DNA of 64,000 nucleotides from Streptomyces changanensis (GTDB lineage: Bacteria; Actinomycetota; Actinomycetes; Streptomycetales; Streptomycetaceae): assembly GCF_024600715.1 (NCBI RefSeq), contig NZ_CP102332.1, positions 1,860,001-1,924,000 on the forward strand, in the 5' to 3' direction. Positions 44,272 to 53,676 of this stretch are shown one piece after another. Below the pieces are notes generated by a model. It worked only from the letters and a program-made list of their open reading frames with translations, did no database searches and was not told the origin of the DNA. The position numbers and the translations under genes were made by a program. Within the stretch, counting starts at the first letter, position 1, and the number at the start of each line of letters is the position of its first letter.

Positions 44272-46940
44272 GGCGTGGTCACCGCCGCCCGGCCGTCGGC
44301 GCCGGTCGCGCCCCGCGTGTACTGCGGGTGGATCAGCCCGACGCAGGTGTACGGCAGGCCGTCCACCTCCTCCACTGGTACGCCGCGCTGCTCGGCGAGC
44401 AGCCGTACGTGGTCCAGGTCGGGGCCGGCGCCGCGCCGGGCGAGGACCTTCCACGGGACGCGGCGCAGCAGGACCCGGGTGGTCTCGCCGACGCCGGGCT
44501 TGACGAGGTTGACGTCGTGGATGCCGTACTCCTCGCTGATCCGCTCGACGGCCGCCCATCCCTCCCAGGTGGGGGTGCGGTCGGCGGCGAGGAGCCGGGC
44601 GGCGTCCGCGGCGACGGCCCCGGCGACCTCGTCGAAGCGGTCCGCGACCGCGTCGAGGAACGCGACGGAGACGTCCGTGCCCGCCAGCTCCCGGTAGTAC
44701 TTCGCCCCGTGGTAGTCGTGCGGGCCGACGAGGTCGGCGCGCAGGACGGTGCGCGAGACGAGGCCGGAGACGGTGGAGTTGAGGCAGGCGGAGGGGATCA
44801 GGAAGTCCTCGCGGGTGCCGTAGGTGCGGACGCACGAGCCGGGGTCGGCCAGGACGGCGATCTCCGGGTCGAAGTCCGGGAAGTCGGCGAGGGCCGCCGC
44901 CAGCTCGCGGGTGATCGCCCCCTTGCCGGTCCAGCCGTCGACGAAGACGACGTCCCGCGGGTCGTGGTGGGCGCGCAGCCAGCGCAGCGCGTTGGTGTCG
45001 ATGCCGCGGCCCCGGACGATGGACACGGCGTAGTGCGGCACGTCCAGCCCGTGGCGGTGGTGCGCCCAGCGGCGCATCAGCACGCCGACGGGGGTGCCGG
45101 CCCGGGCGAGGGAGACGAGCACGGGGCGCGGGGACCGTTCGGCGAGCACGGTCTCGGTGACCACGCCCACCGCGTGGGCGATCCGGGCGGCGGAGCCGTC
45201 GAGGGCGGTGTGGAACAGCTTCTGGTACCGGTCGCTGGGCTGGTACTCGACGGGCAGGGACTCCGCGTAGTGGGCGCCGCCGCTCTGGATGGCCTCCTCG
45301 CGCTCCTCGGTCGGCGCCTCCAGCTCGACGTCCGACAGATCCTGGAGGAGCCAGCCCACCTCCTCGGGGGCGTAGGAGGAGAACGCGGGTCCGCGCAGGG
45401 GGTCGGGCAGCATGCCCGCTCCTTCCGGTACGTAGGAGGGGACGGCGGCGAGCACGACGCGCGGAACGTGCGCGGCGAGCTGCGCCGGCAGGCCGTCCGG
45501 GGCGTGGAGCGGCGGGGTGTCGCCGGTCGAGTCGACGACGAGGGCGACGGCGTCGAACCCGGCGCCCGCGACGTTGTAGGCGTAGCGGTCGCCCGGCCCG
45601 TCGGCGGGGTCGTCGTGGGCGGGGAAGACCAGGCGGGTGCGGATGGCGTAGCCGGGGTCGTCCACCGCGAGGACCGGCGAGCGGGTGGTCGTCGAGAACC
45701 GCACGTCGGCGTGGGGGGCGAGTTCTTCCAGCGCGGCGGCCAGGGCGAGGGGGGCGTACATGAGCTCCTCGCTGCCCAGGACGAGGACGCGGGGGCGGCG
45801 TCCCCCGGACCGCGCGGGAGCGACCGACCCGGGCGCCGGGGCGTCGGTACGGCTCGCGGATGGGGGCGCGTCCGCACCGGACACCGACCGGAGCGCCTCC
45901 GCGCCGGGTACGGATACGGGCGCCGGCGCCGTGGGCAGGTCGAGGGCCGCGGCCAGGCGGGCCGCCATCGCCGGGAGCGCCGCGTCGAGACGGGCGCGGT
46001 GCGCGGGGGTGAAGCCGTGGCGGCCGCCGTCGGGGAGCCCGGCCGGCCAGCCGAGGTCCACCCGCCGTACGGCGCCCGTGTCGCCGGAGACGACGGGCGC
46101 GGGCACCGTGTGGGCGGCCACGAGGGCGCGGCCCTTCTCCAGGACGCCGTCGGGCAGCCGTACCGTTCCCGCGGCGAGCGCGACCAGGTCGACGCGGGCG
46201 CCGATCTCCTCGGCGAACTCCGCCAGCCGGCCCTGGTCCTCGTCCGACCGCATGTCGACGAGCGCCACGATGACGTACCGGTCACGCGGGTACCGCTCGT
46301 GCAGCGCCCGCACGGTGTTGAGCACGGTGTTGCCGGTCGAGAACTCGTCGTCCACCAGCACCAGCGGCCCCGCCCCGGCGAGCAGCTCGGGGTCCTCGGG
46401 GAGGAGGAGGTGCGAGGTGTGGTGGGAGTGCGACTCCTCGAAGCCGGCCGCCCGGACCACCCCCGGCACGGGGCGGCGCGTGGAGTGCAGGTACGGGGCG
46501 TGCGCCAGCCCGTCGGCGACACAGTGGCCGAGGCCGGTCGCGGTCTCCGCGTACCCGACGACGACCGCCCGCCGCGCCTCCGCGTCGCCCAGCAGCGCGC
46601 GGACGCGGCGCCCCAGCTCGTGGCCGGTGCCCCGGACCACCGCCGGGCTCTGCGGCACGTGCTTGCCGAGGACCGAGGAGACGAGGAGGTGCGCCCGCTT
46701 GGGGTTGTCCCGCAGGGCGAGCCCCAGCAGGCCGCGCAGTTCCCCGTCATCGCCCCGCCGTGCGGAGAGCTCGACCCCGAGCCTCTCGGCGACCCATGTC
46801 CCGGTCCACACCGCGCTGTGAATGACGTGCCTCTTCTCTGTCGGGTACCGGTGGCCGATGGCCGGTTCGGGGGCGCTGGCCGGTTCGGGGCCGCTGGTCG
46901 GTTCGGGGGCGCTGGTCGGCCGGGGCGGCGCGCCGCTCAC
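44268..46940 (-). CDS. Fused phosphoribosyltransferase-TRSP / phosphoribosyltransferase-PELOTA protein of Ter cluster
   Basis: 890 aa. After a low-complexity Pro/Glu N-terminus, residues about 40-285 are a PRTase (PRPP loop VLVDDEFSTGNTVLNTV near 195-210), followed by a TRSP-type region (ADVRFSTTTRSPV). From about 525 a second PRTase-like StiP/PRTase_1 domain appears (QPSDRYQKLFHTALDGSAAR, DVVFVDGWTGKGAITRE). The C-terminal 90 residues (VNLVKPGVGETTRVLLRRVP, YTCVGLIHPQYTRG) resemble the PELOTA_1 RNA-binding domain. In other bacteria these are usually two proteins. Predicted to build a nucleoside-like metabolite linked to Ter stress responses. Confidence 0.85.
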   Translation of the reverse strand: MSGAPPRPTSAPEPTSGPEPASAPEPAIGHRYPTEKRHVIHSAVWTGTWVAERLGVELSARRGDDGELRGLLGLALRDNPKRAHLLVSSVLGKHVPQSPAVVRGTGHELGRRVRALLGDAEARRAVVVGYAETATGLGHCVADGLAHAPYLHSTRRPVPGVVRAAGFEESHSHHTSHLLLPEDPELLAGAGPLVLVDDEFSTGNTVLNTVRALHERYPRDRYVIVALVDMRSDEDQGRLAEFAEEIGARVDLVALAAGTVRLPDGVLEKGRALVAAHTVPAPVVSGDTGAVRRVDLGWPAGLPDGGRHGFTPAHRARLDAALPAMAARLAAALDLPTAPAPVSVPGAEALRSVSGADAPPSASRTDAPAPGSVAPARSGGRRPRVLVLGSEELMYAPLALAAALEELAPHADVRFSTTTRSPVLAVDDPGYAIRTRLVFPAHDDPADGPGDRYAYNVAGAGFDAVALVVDSTGDTPPLHAPDGLPAQLAAHVPRVVLAAVPSYVPEGAGMLPDPLRGPAFSSYAPEEVGWLLQDLSDVELEAPTEEREEAIQSGGAHYAESLPVEYQPSDRYQKLFHTALDGSAARIAHAVGVVTETVLAERSPRPVLVSLARAGTPVGVLMRRWAHHRHGLDVPHYAVSIVRGRGIDTNALRWLRAHHDPRDVVFVDGWTGKGAITRELAAALADFPDFDPEIAVLADPGSCVRTYGTREDFLIPSACLNSTVSGLVSRTVLRADLVGPHDYHGAKYYRELAGTDVSVAFLDAVADRFDEVAGAVAADAARLLAADRTPTWEGWAAVERISEEYGIHDVNLVKPGVGETTRVLLRRVPWKVLARRGAGPDLDHVRLLAEQRGVPVEEVDGLPYTCVGLIHPQYTRGATGADGRAAVTTP

Positions 46941-48124
46941 GGTACCGCCAGGCCCGCGGCGAGCAGTTCGACGAACCCCACGTCCGCCTTCGCCACGCCG
47001 AACACCTCGGCGCGCCGGAGGGTCCGCTCCGCCCAGGCGCGGTGCGGCTTCACCTCGTTCATCTTGTTCGTGTACGCGGAACGCATCACCCCGCCGCCGG
47101 TGCGCTCCGGGCGCAGAATGTCCCGGGCATCGCTGTACTCCTCGTGGCTCACCACGGACAGGGCGTGCACCGGCTGCACGTGGGAGGGGTGGATGCAGGT
47201 CTTGCCGAGCAGACCGTTGGCCCGGTCGAGCTCGATCTCCCGCAGCAGACCGTCCAGGTCGTGCTCGATGAGCTCCGTGCGCAGGGCGTCGGCGCGGCCC
47301 TCGGTGAAGGGGCTGCGCCGCAGCATCGGTTTGAACATCCGCTCCTGGAGCCGGAAGTACTCCCAGACCGGTCCGGTGATGGTGAAGCCGGAGCCGTCCG
47401 CGCGGCCCAGGACGTTGACGACGTCAGCGATGACGTGCGCGACGACCTGCACGTCGTACGCGGTCATGTCGGGGGTGCGGCGCAGCCCGTACGCGGAGCA
47501 GAAGTCGGTCACGCCGAGCCGGAGCGCGAGGACGCGGTCCCGGTAGGCGGTGACCGAGCGGGCTATCCCGGCGAGGGTGTCGGCACGGGTCTCCAGGTGG
47601 AGGAGGTCCGGGGACTCCAGGACCGGCATCGCGTACAGGGGGCGGCCGCCGAGGGCGTCCGCCGTGCCGGGCTCCTTCTCGGTCGCCGCGATGGCCTCCA
47701 GGAAGGGCGTGCCGCGCTTCTCGGTGAACTTCGGCAGTACGAATCCGGACAGCAGCCGTACCGCCGGTCCGAGCCGGCGGGCGAGGTCCGGTATCTGCTC
47801 GGGCTCGCGGACGCGGACGAAGAGCAGCGGCGGCTCGCCGGGCCTCGCGGCCAGGTCGGTGAACTGGCGGACGAGGTTCTCCTCGGCTCGCTTGACGTCG
47901 GCGTCGGCGATGGAGTCCTCCAGACAGACCACCATCGACACGACACCCCGTCCGACCTGCTTCTTCACGTCGTCGGCGAGCGTGGGTCGGGTGGCGGGGC
48001 TGTAGAGGGTGGCGCCGAGGGCGGCCGCCAGGACACGGGCGGGCGACCCGCTGTCGAAGGCGCAGGGCTCCCGGTGGAACAGCCCGGCCCGAGCAGCAGG
48101 CGAGATGTGCCCGAAATGACGCAT
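46937..48124 (-). CDS. HpcH/HpaI-CitE-like aldolase/lyase of the Ter operon
   Basis: 395 aa from the ATG at 48124 (GGGGAA upstream). It belongs to the CitE/HpcH TIM-barrel lyases: YSPATRPTLADDV near the N-terminus, SMVVCLEDSIADADV, VLPKFTEKRGTPFL, PVLESPDLLHL and KTCIHPSHVQPVHAL carry the acidic metal ligands and substrate loops. Such enzymes cleave or form C-C bonds with CoA or keto-acid substrates. It is first in the operon with the fused PRTase and HAD phosphatase, as in described Ter biosynthetic modules. Confidence 0.85.
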   Translation of the reverse strand: MRHFGHISPAARAGLFHREPCAFDSGSPARVLAAALGATLYSPATRPTLADDVKKQVGRGVVSMVVCLEDSIADADVKRAEENLVRQFTDLAARPGEPPLLFVRVREPEQIPDLARRLGPAVRLLSGFVLPKFTEKRGTPFLEAIAATEKEPGTADALGGRPLYAMPVLESPDLLHLETRADTLAGIARSVTAYRDRVLALRLGVTDFCSAYGLRRTPDMTAYDVQVVAHVIADVVNVLGRADGSGFTITGPVWEYFRLQERMFKPMLRRSPFTEGRADALRTELIEHDLDGLLREIELDRANGLLGKTCIHPSHVQPVHALSVVSHEEYSDARDILRPERTGGGVMRSAYTNKMNEVKPHRAWAERTLRRAEVFGVAKADVGFVELLAAGLAVP

Positions 48125-48419
48125 GCGGTTTCCCCGTACTGCCGTGGTGTTGTGCGTGGAGTTCTGCCGTGGTGTTCTGCCCCGCGGCGCCGATGACATG
48201 TGGCCGGTAATAGTACGTAAGGACAAGTGTCGCCGGTTCCCTGTCGATGTGAACGCCGGGTGACGTCGCGGTGCCCTCCGGGTGCCGCTCCCTGCCGCGG
48301 CCCGGTGCGTGCCCGTGCCGCGGCGGACCGGGTTCCTCCGTGCCGTGGCGCGGGGCGCGCCATGCCGGGGACGGCCCCCGCGTTGTCCCCCGGGCGGGTG
48401 GCCAGGCAGGATGACGGGC
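48125..48419. promoter_or_regulatory. Divergent promoter region of the Ter cluster
   Basis: 295 bp separate the leftward CitE-PRTase-HAD operon from the rightward TerD gene. A comparatively AT-rich patch (48205-48230, GGTAATAGTACGTAAGGACAA) is the best promoter location. I see no convincing -35/-10 pair or palindrome. Confidence 0.35.
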
Positions 48420-49493
48420 ATGACGCACGAGATGCCGAAGGGCTCGAACGTCCCGCTCGACGCCGCGGCCGTACGGGCCGTACTGTGCTGGACCCCTGGC
48501 CAGGGGGTCCCCGACGTGGACGCCTCCGCCCTGCTGCTCGGCCCGGACGGGCGGGTGCGTTCCGACGAGGACTTCGTCTTCTACAACCAGCCGCGGCACC
48601 CGTCGGGGCTGGTCCGGCGCCTGCCGAAGAAGCGGGTGGAGGACGGGCTCACCGACACGGTCGAGGCGGACCTGGCGACGCTCGACCCGTCGGTGGACCA
48701 GGTGGTGATCGCGGCGTCCTCGGACGGCGCCTCGTTCGAGCACGTCCCCGACCTGCGGATCCTCCTCTTCGACGCGGCCGCGGGCGAAGGCGCCGAGGCG
48801 CTGGCGTCGTTCCGCGTGCGGCCGGAGACGGGCGAGGAGACGGCCATCATCTGCGGCGAGGTGTATCGCCGCGGCGAGGGGTGGAAGTTCCGCGCGGTCG
48901 GACAGGGCTACCCGACGGGCCTGATCGGGCTGGCCACGGCGTTCGGCATCTCCGTCGAGGAGGAGGAAGGCGACGGAGCGGACGCGGACGCGGCAGAGGG
49001 TGCCGGGGGCCCGTCGGACGGGCCGTCGCCCGACCTGCCGTCGGACCCGACCGGCCCGGCGTCGGACGCGACCGGCCCGGCGTCGGACGCCTCGGATCTC
49101 CCGCCGGCGCCGCGCGCGAACCCCGACGACGCCACCCAGGCCATGCCGGCCCAGCCGCGGCCCTCCGGTACCCCCGGGTCCGCCGCGCCGGCCCCGGGCG
49201 GTGCGGTGCCCGGGTTCCCCGGTGCCACGGGGGCGCCCGCGCTGGGCGTCGTCCCGCCGCCGCCCCCCGTGCCGCCCGCGTACGGCTACCCGCAGCCGTC
49301 CTACGGGTACCCGCGGCCCGACGCGGCCCAGCCGTCGTACGGGTACCCGCAGCCCGGCGGCGCGGGGCAGCCGGCGTACGGCTATCCGCACCCGGCGGGC
49401 GCGGCGGCCCACCCTGGCGCGGGGGCCGCGCCGCCCGTCCCTGACCCCGAATTCCGGCTGCCGCCCATGGGGCCGCAGTTCCAGCGCCCCTGA
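48420..49493 (+). CDS. TerD-domain protein with proline-rich C-terminal tail
   Basis: 357 aa. Residues 1-185 form a TerD domain: PKGSNVPLDAAAVRAVLCW, DVDASALLLGPDGRVRSDEDFVFYN split here by its calcium-binding acidic loops, and [20 protein letters not shown] at the end. The remaining 170 residues are disordered: an acidic stretch, then YGYP repeats (PSYGYPQP and variants). TerD domains bind calcium and act in envelope and metal/redox stress. The low-complexity tail suggests surface association or partner recruitment. An ATG 9 bp upstream is an alternative start. Confidence 0.88.
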   Translation: MTHEMPKGSNVPLDAAAVRAVLCWTPGQGVPDVDASALLLGPDGRVRSDEDFVFYNQPRHPSGLVRRLPKKRVEDGLTDTVEADLATLDPSVDQVVIAASSDGASFEHVPDLRILLFDAAAGEGAEALASFRVRPETGEETAIICGEVYRRGEGWKFRAVGQGYPTGLIGLATAFGISVEEEEGDGADADAAEGAGGPSDGPSPDLPSDPTGPASDATGPASDASDLPPAPRANPDDATQAMPAQPRPSGTPGSAAPAPGGAVPGFPGATGAPALGVVPPPPPVPPAYGYPQPSYGYPRPDAAQPSYGYPQPGGAGQPAYGYPHPAGAAAHPGAGAAPPVPDPEFRLPPMGPQFQRP

Positions 49494-49494
49494 C

Positions 49495-49512
49495 GGCCGG
49501 GGCGCCCCGGCC
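49495..49512. terminator. Palindromic hairpin between convergent Ter genes
   Basis: GGCCGGGGC directly joined to its complement GCCCCGGCC, just after the TerD stop and before the end of the TerA-like gene. It likely acts on both strands. Confidence 0.6.
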
Positions 49513-49527
49513 GGTCGGGCGGGGGCG

Positions 49528-50268
49528 TCACGCCTTGCCCGCCTTGAAACCGCGGCCCCACTGCATGCCCCAGCCGTACATCCTGTCCAGCTCGCCCTGG
49601 AAGCCGTAGACGAACTTGACCTCCCGGCGCACCACGAGCTCGCCCTTGACGTTCTCCAACAGGAAGACGGCGCAGGAGCGGGCCTCGGGGGCGCGCTCGT
49701 CGAGCTCGATCTCGATCCTCGGGCCGTTGCTCGGGTAGAGCGTCATGGTGGCGTGCGTGCGGTCGAAGGCGGGGGTCTGGTCGTAGATGTAGACGAAGAA
49801 CAGCAGGCGCTTGATGTCGTCGCGGTGATCGAGGTTGACGAAGATCGTCTCGCCGGACGGTGAACCGAACCGGTCGTCGCCGCTCAGCTTCACGTACGGC
49901 GGGTCGTTGAGGTCGCCGAAGAAGCCGCCGAGGGGCTGGACGACGCCCCTGGCGCCGTTGCTCAGCTCGTACAGGCACCCGATGTCGAGGTCGACGGTGG
50001 CCACGCCCTGCGTGTGGGCCTGGACGGGCTCGGGCTGGAAGAACCGCAGCGGGTGCCGCAGCAGCCGGCCGCTCCGCCGGGACCGGCCGTCGAGATCGGA
50101 CGTCCGCATCTTCCAGGAGAGGTTGACGCGGAGGTTGCCGGTAGCGGCGCCCTGTTTGGTGAGCGAGACCGACGGGCGGCGCCGCGTGAGGTCGATCGCG
50201 TTGGTGACGGCGCTGCCCGAGTCGAACTGCGCCGTCCTGTTCGGTACCAGGTTGTCCCAGAAGGCCAT
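49528..50268 (-). CDS. TerA-like tellurium-resistance family protein
   Basis: 246 aa. The N-terminus (LTRRRPSVSLTKQGAATGNL, RVNLSWKM) and middle (TVDLDIGCLYELSNGARGVV, FGDLNDPPYVKLSGDDR, GETIFVNL) carry TerD-superfamily strands and acidic loops. LFFVYIYDQTPAFDRTHATM and the C-terminal EVKFVYGFQGELDRMYGWGM fit TerA. The name comes from tellurite resistance plasmids, but general stress or phage-exclusion roles are known. It lies convergent to the Pro-rich TerD. Confidence 0.82.
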   Translation of the reverse strand: MAFWDNLVPNRTAQFDSGSAVTNAIDLTRRRPSVSLTKQGAATGNLRVNLSWKMRTSDLDGRSRRSGRLLRHPLRFFQPEPVQAHTQGVATVDLDIGCLYELSNGARGVVQPLGGFFGDLNDPPYVKLSGDDRFGSPSGETIFVNLDHRDDIKRLLFFVYIYDQTPAFDRTHATMTLYPSNGPRIEIELDERAPEARSCAVFLLENVKGELVVRREVKFVYGFQGELDRMYGWGMQWGRGFKAGKA

Positions 50269-50298
50269 GCCCCACCCCCACGGTGTTCGGATGCGCGC

Positions 50299-50330
50299 GC
50301 GGGGCGACCGGGAGCACCCGGCCGCCCCGC
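50299..50330. terminator. Hairpin after the TerC-like gene
   Basis: GCGGGGCG (50299-50306) and CGCCCCGC (50323-50330) enclose a second short stem CCGGG/CCCGG. It lies downstream of the TerC-like stop in the leftward direction and before the TerA-like gene. Confidence 0.5.
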
Positions 50331-50385
50331 TGAGAAGCGTTCCGCATCACCGGGGTGGTCACACCCCGGTCTCATGCAGTGGTCG

Positions 50386-51519
50386 TCACACTCCGGACGG
50401 GACCCCGGGCTTCTCCCCGGACCCCTCCGCGTCCGTGAGCCGCTTGTTGCGGCGGACGGAGGAGAGGAAGGAGGCGGCGATGAGGAAGATGCCGATGAAG
50501 CCCGTGATGAGCTCGTGGATCTCGTGCTGGATGGTGATCAGCAGGATCACGGCGAGGGCACCGATGGCGTAGTGCGCGCCGTGCTCCAGGTAGACGTAGT
50601 CGTCCAGCGTGCCCTGGCGGACCAGGTAGACGGTGAGCGACCGGACGTACATGGCGCCGATGCCGAGGCCGAGCGCCATCCAGAAGATGTGGTTCGTGAT
50701 GGCGAAGGCGCCGATGACACCGTCGAAGGAGAACGACGCGTCGAGGACCTCCAGGTACAGGAAGAGGAAGAAGGCCGCCTTGCCGGCGAGACCGACCGCG
50801 GACACCGGCTTGCCGGCACGCTTGGCCTGCTCCTCCTCCTCGTGCTCGCGCTCCTCCTCTTCCTCCAGCTTGTCCTCGAAGTAGCCGGAGAGGCCGCCGA
50901 CGACCAGGTACGTGATCAGACCGGCGACACCGGAGAGCAGCACCGTGGCCGACTTGTCGACGTGCCCGGTGCTGGTGTGGGCCTCGGTGGCGAAAGTGAT
51001 GGCGGTGAGCAGAAGGACGATCAGCGCGATGCAGACGGACAGCATGTCGACCTTGCCGAGCTTGGCGAGCGGGCGCTCCAGCCACGCCAGCCACTTGTGC
51101 TCGCGCTCCTCGAAGATGAAGTCGAGGAAGATCATCAGCAGGAACATGCCGCCGAAGGCGGCGATGGCCGCGTGGGCGTCGGTGACGAGGGCTTCATACT
51201 GCTTCGGCTGGTCGAGTGCCAGCTGAACGGCCTCGATCGGGCCGACCTTGGCGCTGATCGCGACGATGACGACCGGGAAGACCAGCCGCATGCCGAACAC
51301 CGCGATCAGGATGCCGATCGTCAGGAAGATCTTCTGCCAGAAGGCGTTCATCTTCTTGAGGATTCCGGCGTTGACGACCGCGTTGTCGAAGGACAGCGAG
51401 ATCTCGAGGATGGACAGGATCAGTACGATCCCGAACGCCTCCCACCCCCACTGCCAGGCGGCGAAAGCGAGGCCGAGCGCCGTGACGGCGAACGACCAGC
51501 CGAAGGTTTTCAGAACCAC
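50386..51519 (-). CDS. TerC-family (DUF475) integral membrane protein
   Basis: 377 aa with about nine membrane helices. The TerC metal-site motifs are present as LEISLSFDNAVVNAGIL in helix 2 and LEVLDASFSFDGVIGAFAI later, each with the conserved acidic residues. A highly charged loop (FEDKLEEEEEREHEEEEQAK) separates the halves. TerC proteins are linked to manganese export and, with TerB/TerD, to tellurite and envelope stress. It probably acts together with the two TerD proteins encoded beside it. Confidence 0.88.
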   Translation of the reverse strand: MVLKTFGWSFAVTALGLAFAAWQWGWEAFGIVLILSILEISLSFDNAVVNAGILKKMNAFWQKIFLTIGILIAVFGMRLVFPVVIVAISAKVGPIEAVQLALDQPKQYEALVTDAHAAIAAFGGMFLLMIFLDFIFEEREHKWLAWLERPLAKLGKVDMLSVCIALIVLLLTAITFATEAHTSTGHVDKSATVLLSGVAGLITYLVVGGLSGYFEDKLEEEEEREHEEEEQAKRAGKPVSAVGLAGKAAFFLFLYLEVLDASFSFDGVIGAFAITNHIFWMALGLGIGAMYVRSLTVYLVRQGTLDDYVYLEHGAHYAIGALAVILLITIQHEIHELITGFIGIFLIAASFLSSVRRNKRLTDAEGSGEKPGVPSGV

Positions 51520-51619
51520 TGACTACCCAATCGTGTTGGGGGTCCCCCCGGGCGAACCCTGCGGGAGGGGCTCCTCCACACCGAATGCGCCGGGTCGTGA
51601 ACGAACCCTGAGACGAGCT

Positions 51620-52195
51620 TTAGGAAACATTGACCCCGAAGTCTAGAGCGATGCCCCGGAGGCCGGACGCATACCCCTGACCCACGGCCCGGAACTTCCA
51701 TTCCCCGCCGTAGCGGTAGAGCTCGCCGAAGATCATCGCGGTCTCCGTGGAGGCGTCCTCGCTGAGGTCGTAGCGCGCGAGCTCCTGGCCGTCCGCCTGA
51801 TTGACAACCCGGATGAAGGCATTGCTGACCTGTCCGAACGTCTGGCCGCGGTTGTCCGCCTCGTGGATCGAGACCGGAAAGACGATCTTGTCGCAGTGGA
51901 GCGGTACCTGGCTGAGGTCGACGATGAGGGACTCGTCGTCTCCGTCGCCCTCACCGGTGAGGTTGTCGCCGGTGTGCTGTACGGATCCCTCGGGGCTGAC
52001 GAGGTTGTTGTAGAAGATGAACCACTCGTCGCCGAGGACCCTGCCGGACTGACAGAGCAGCGCGCTGGCGTCGAGGTCGAAGGGCGCTCCCGTGGTGGAG
52101 CGCGCGTCCCAGCCGAGTCCGACCAGCACCTGCGTCAGATTGGGTGCGGCCTTGGAGAGGGAGACGTTGCCTCCCTTGGCGAGCGTGACGCCCAT
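51620..52195 (-). CDS. terD: TerD-family calcium-binding stress protein (paralogue 1)
   Basis: 191 aa, full-length single-domain TerD. Conserved elements are [59 protein letters not shown] and [20 protein letters not shown], with two acidic calcium sites. ATG at 52195. It is about two-thirds identical by eye to the next paralogue. TerD proteins of Streptomyces affect development and stress tolerance; the exact role here is not visible. Confidence 0.92.
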   Translation of the reverse strand: MGVTLAKGGNVSLSKAAPNLTQVLVGLGWDARSTTGAPFDLDASALLCQSGRVLGDEWFIFYNNLVSPEGSVQHTGDNLTGEGDGDDESLIVDLSQVPLHCDKIVFPVSIHEADNRGQTFGQVSNAFIRVVNQADGQELARYDLSEDASTETAMIFGELYRYGGEWKFRAVGQGYASGLRGIALDFGVNVS

Positions 52196-52282
52196 GACGA
52201 TGATCCTCCCCGGTGACGTACTGCGTGTGGTGCGTCGTGTGCCGCGCGGTGCCCGTGTGCCGTGCGGTGTGTGCAGGGGCAG

Positions 52283-52316
52283 GTCCGGCGCCGCACCCGG
52301 TGGTGCGGCGCCGGAC
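52283..52316. terminator. Strong hairpin between the two terD genes
   Basis: Perfect 15-bp stem GTCCGGCGCCGCACC / GGTGCGGCGCCGGAC with loop CGGT, just after the stop of the right-hand terD (52333) in its direction of transcription. The two terD genes are therefore likely separate units or partly coupled. Confidence 0.85.
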
Positions 52317-52332
52317 GGAGCTCCGGTACGGC

Positions 52333-52908
52333 TCAGACGTTCACGCCGAAGTCCTGCGCGATGCCGCGCAGACCCGAGGCGTAGCCCTGGCCGATGGCGC
52401 GGAACTTCCACTCCGCGCCGTGGCGGTACAGCTCGCCGAAGACCATGGCGGTCTCCGTCGAGGCGTCCTCGCTCAGGTCGTAACGGGCCAGCTCGTCGTT
52501 GTTCGCCTGGTTCACCACGCGGATGAAGGCGTTGCGCACCTGACCGAAGGACTGCTGGCGGTTCTCGGCGTCGTAGATCGAGACCGGGAAGACGATCTTG
52601 TCCACGTCGGCGGGCACCGACGCGAGGTTGACCTTGATCTGCTCGTCGTCGCCCTCGCCCTCGCCCGTGAGGTTGTCGCCGGTGTGCTCGACGGAGCCGT
52701 CCGGGCTCTTCAGGTTGTTGAAGAAGACGAAGTTGCCGTCGGTGCCGACCTTGCCCTGGTCGTTCAGCAGCAGAGCGCTCGCGTCCAGGTCGAAGTCCGT
52801 ACCGGTGGTGGTGCGGACGTCCCAGCCGAGGCCGACCGTGACCGCGGTCAGGTTGGGCGCGGCCTTGGTCAGCGAGACGTTCCCGCCCTTGCTGAGGCTG
52901 ACTCCCAC
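52333..52908 (-). CDS. terD: TerD-family calcium-binding stress protein (paralogue 2)
   Basis: 191 aa from a GTG at 52908 chosen because GGAGGG lies upstream and the length then equals paralogue 1; an ATG 12 bp earlier overlaps that ribosome site. Motifs [59 protein letters not shown] and [19 protein letters not shown] are canonical. It has its own upstream region and terminator. Confidence 0.93.
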   Translation of the reverse strand: MGVSLSKGGNVSLTKAAPNLTAVTVGLGWDVRTTTGTDFDLDASALLLNDQGKVGTDGNFVFFNNLKSPDGSVEHTGDNLTGEGEGDDEQIKVNLASVPADVDKIVFPVSIYDAENRQQSFGQVRNAFIRVVNQANNDELARYDLSEDASTETAMVFGELYRHGAEWKFRAIGQGYASGLRGIAQDFGVNV

Positions 52909-53114
52909 GAGTCCCTCCATTGGTTTCCAGGGGCAGCGCCCCCGTCGTGCGTTGGCATCGGATCAACGAGTGGATCCTAGTGACCGGTTCCCGCCGTGAG
53001 CAGGCCTTTGGACCGACGAATCGGCGGTGGTGGGCGCGCCCACGGACGATCATGCGGCCGCGGGGGCCCCGGCCGACACGGTGGTCACCCGGTGCCCCTC
53101 GGGCCTCATCGACC

Positions 53115-53573
53115 TCAGAGCTCGCCGAGGGCCTTGACGTAGTCGTCGATGTCCCGCGCGTCCGGCAGGCCGTTGACGACGGTCCAGCGCACGACGCCGT
53201 CCTTGTCGATGATGAAGGTGCCGCGGACCGCGCAGCCCTTCTCCTCGTCGAAGACGCCGTACGCCCGGGAGACCTCGCCGTGCGGCCAGAAGTCCGACAG
53301 CAGCGGGTACTCCAGGCCCTCCTGCTCGGCGAAGACGCGCAGGGTGTGGATGGAGTCGTTGGAGACGGCCAGCAGCTGGGTGTCCTCGTTGACGAAGCGC
53401 GGCAGCTGGTCACGGAGCGCGCACAGTTCCCCCGTGCAGACCCCGGTGAAGGCGAACGGGTAGAAGAGGAGCACGACGTTCTTCTCGCCGCGGAAGTCGC
53501 CGAGACGCACGGTGCGCCCGTGGTTGTCCTTCAGTTCGAAGTCCGGGGCCTTCGTGCCGACCTCGATTGCCAT
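53115..53573 (-). CDS. ahpE: Peroxiredoxin, AhpE type
   Basis: 152 aa. The peroxidatic cysteine is C46 in [14 protein letters not shown] (PxxxTxxC), with a second Cys at 51 rather than the distant resolving Cys of two-Cys enzymes. The order [39 protein letters not shown] and [13 protein letters not shown] matches AhpE of actinobacteria, a one-Cys peroxiredoxin. It reduces peroxides in the cytoplasm. It lies between Ter genes and DUF3052/aceE. Confidence 0.92.
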   Translation of the reverse strand: MAIEVGTKAPDFELKDNHGRTVRLGDFRGEKNVVLLFYPFAFTGVCTGELCALRDQLPRFVNEDTQLLAVSNDSIHTLRVFAEQEGLEYPLLSDFWPHGEVSRAYGVFDEEKGCAVRGTFIIDKDGVVRWTVVNGLPDARDIDDYVKALGEL

Positions 53574-53626
53574 GTGAACGCATCCCTTCGGTGGGCGGAT
53601 CGCTGGGGACCCACCCTACGCAACAA

Positions 53627-53654
53627 GGCCCCCACCGATCGCTCGGCGGGGGCC
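53627..53654. terminator. Terminator after the DUF3052 gene
   Basis: GGCCCCCACCG / CGGCGGGGGCC hairpin with a six-base loop (one mismatch), flanked by CAACAA on its left. It lies between the DUF3052 stop and the peroxiredoxin start. Confidence 0.7.
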
Positions 53655-53676
53655 CCTCGGCTGTGGGAGCCGGCGG

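Noticed and set aside
44328..47546. 1072-codon plus-strand open frame opposite the PRTase operon
   Set aside because: Antisense shadow of three well-supported genes; no recognisable protein features.
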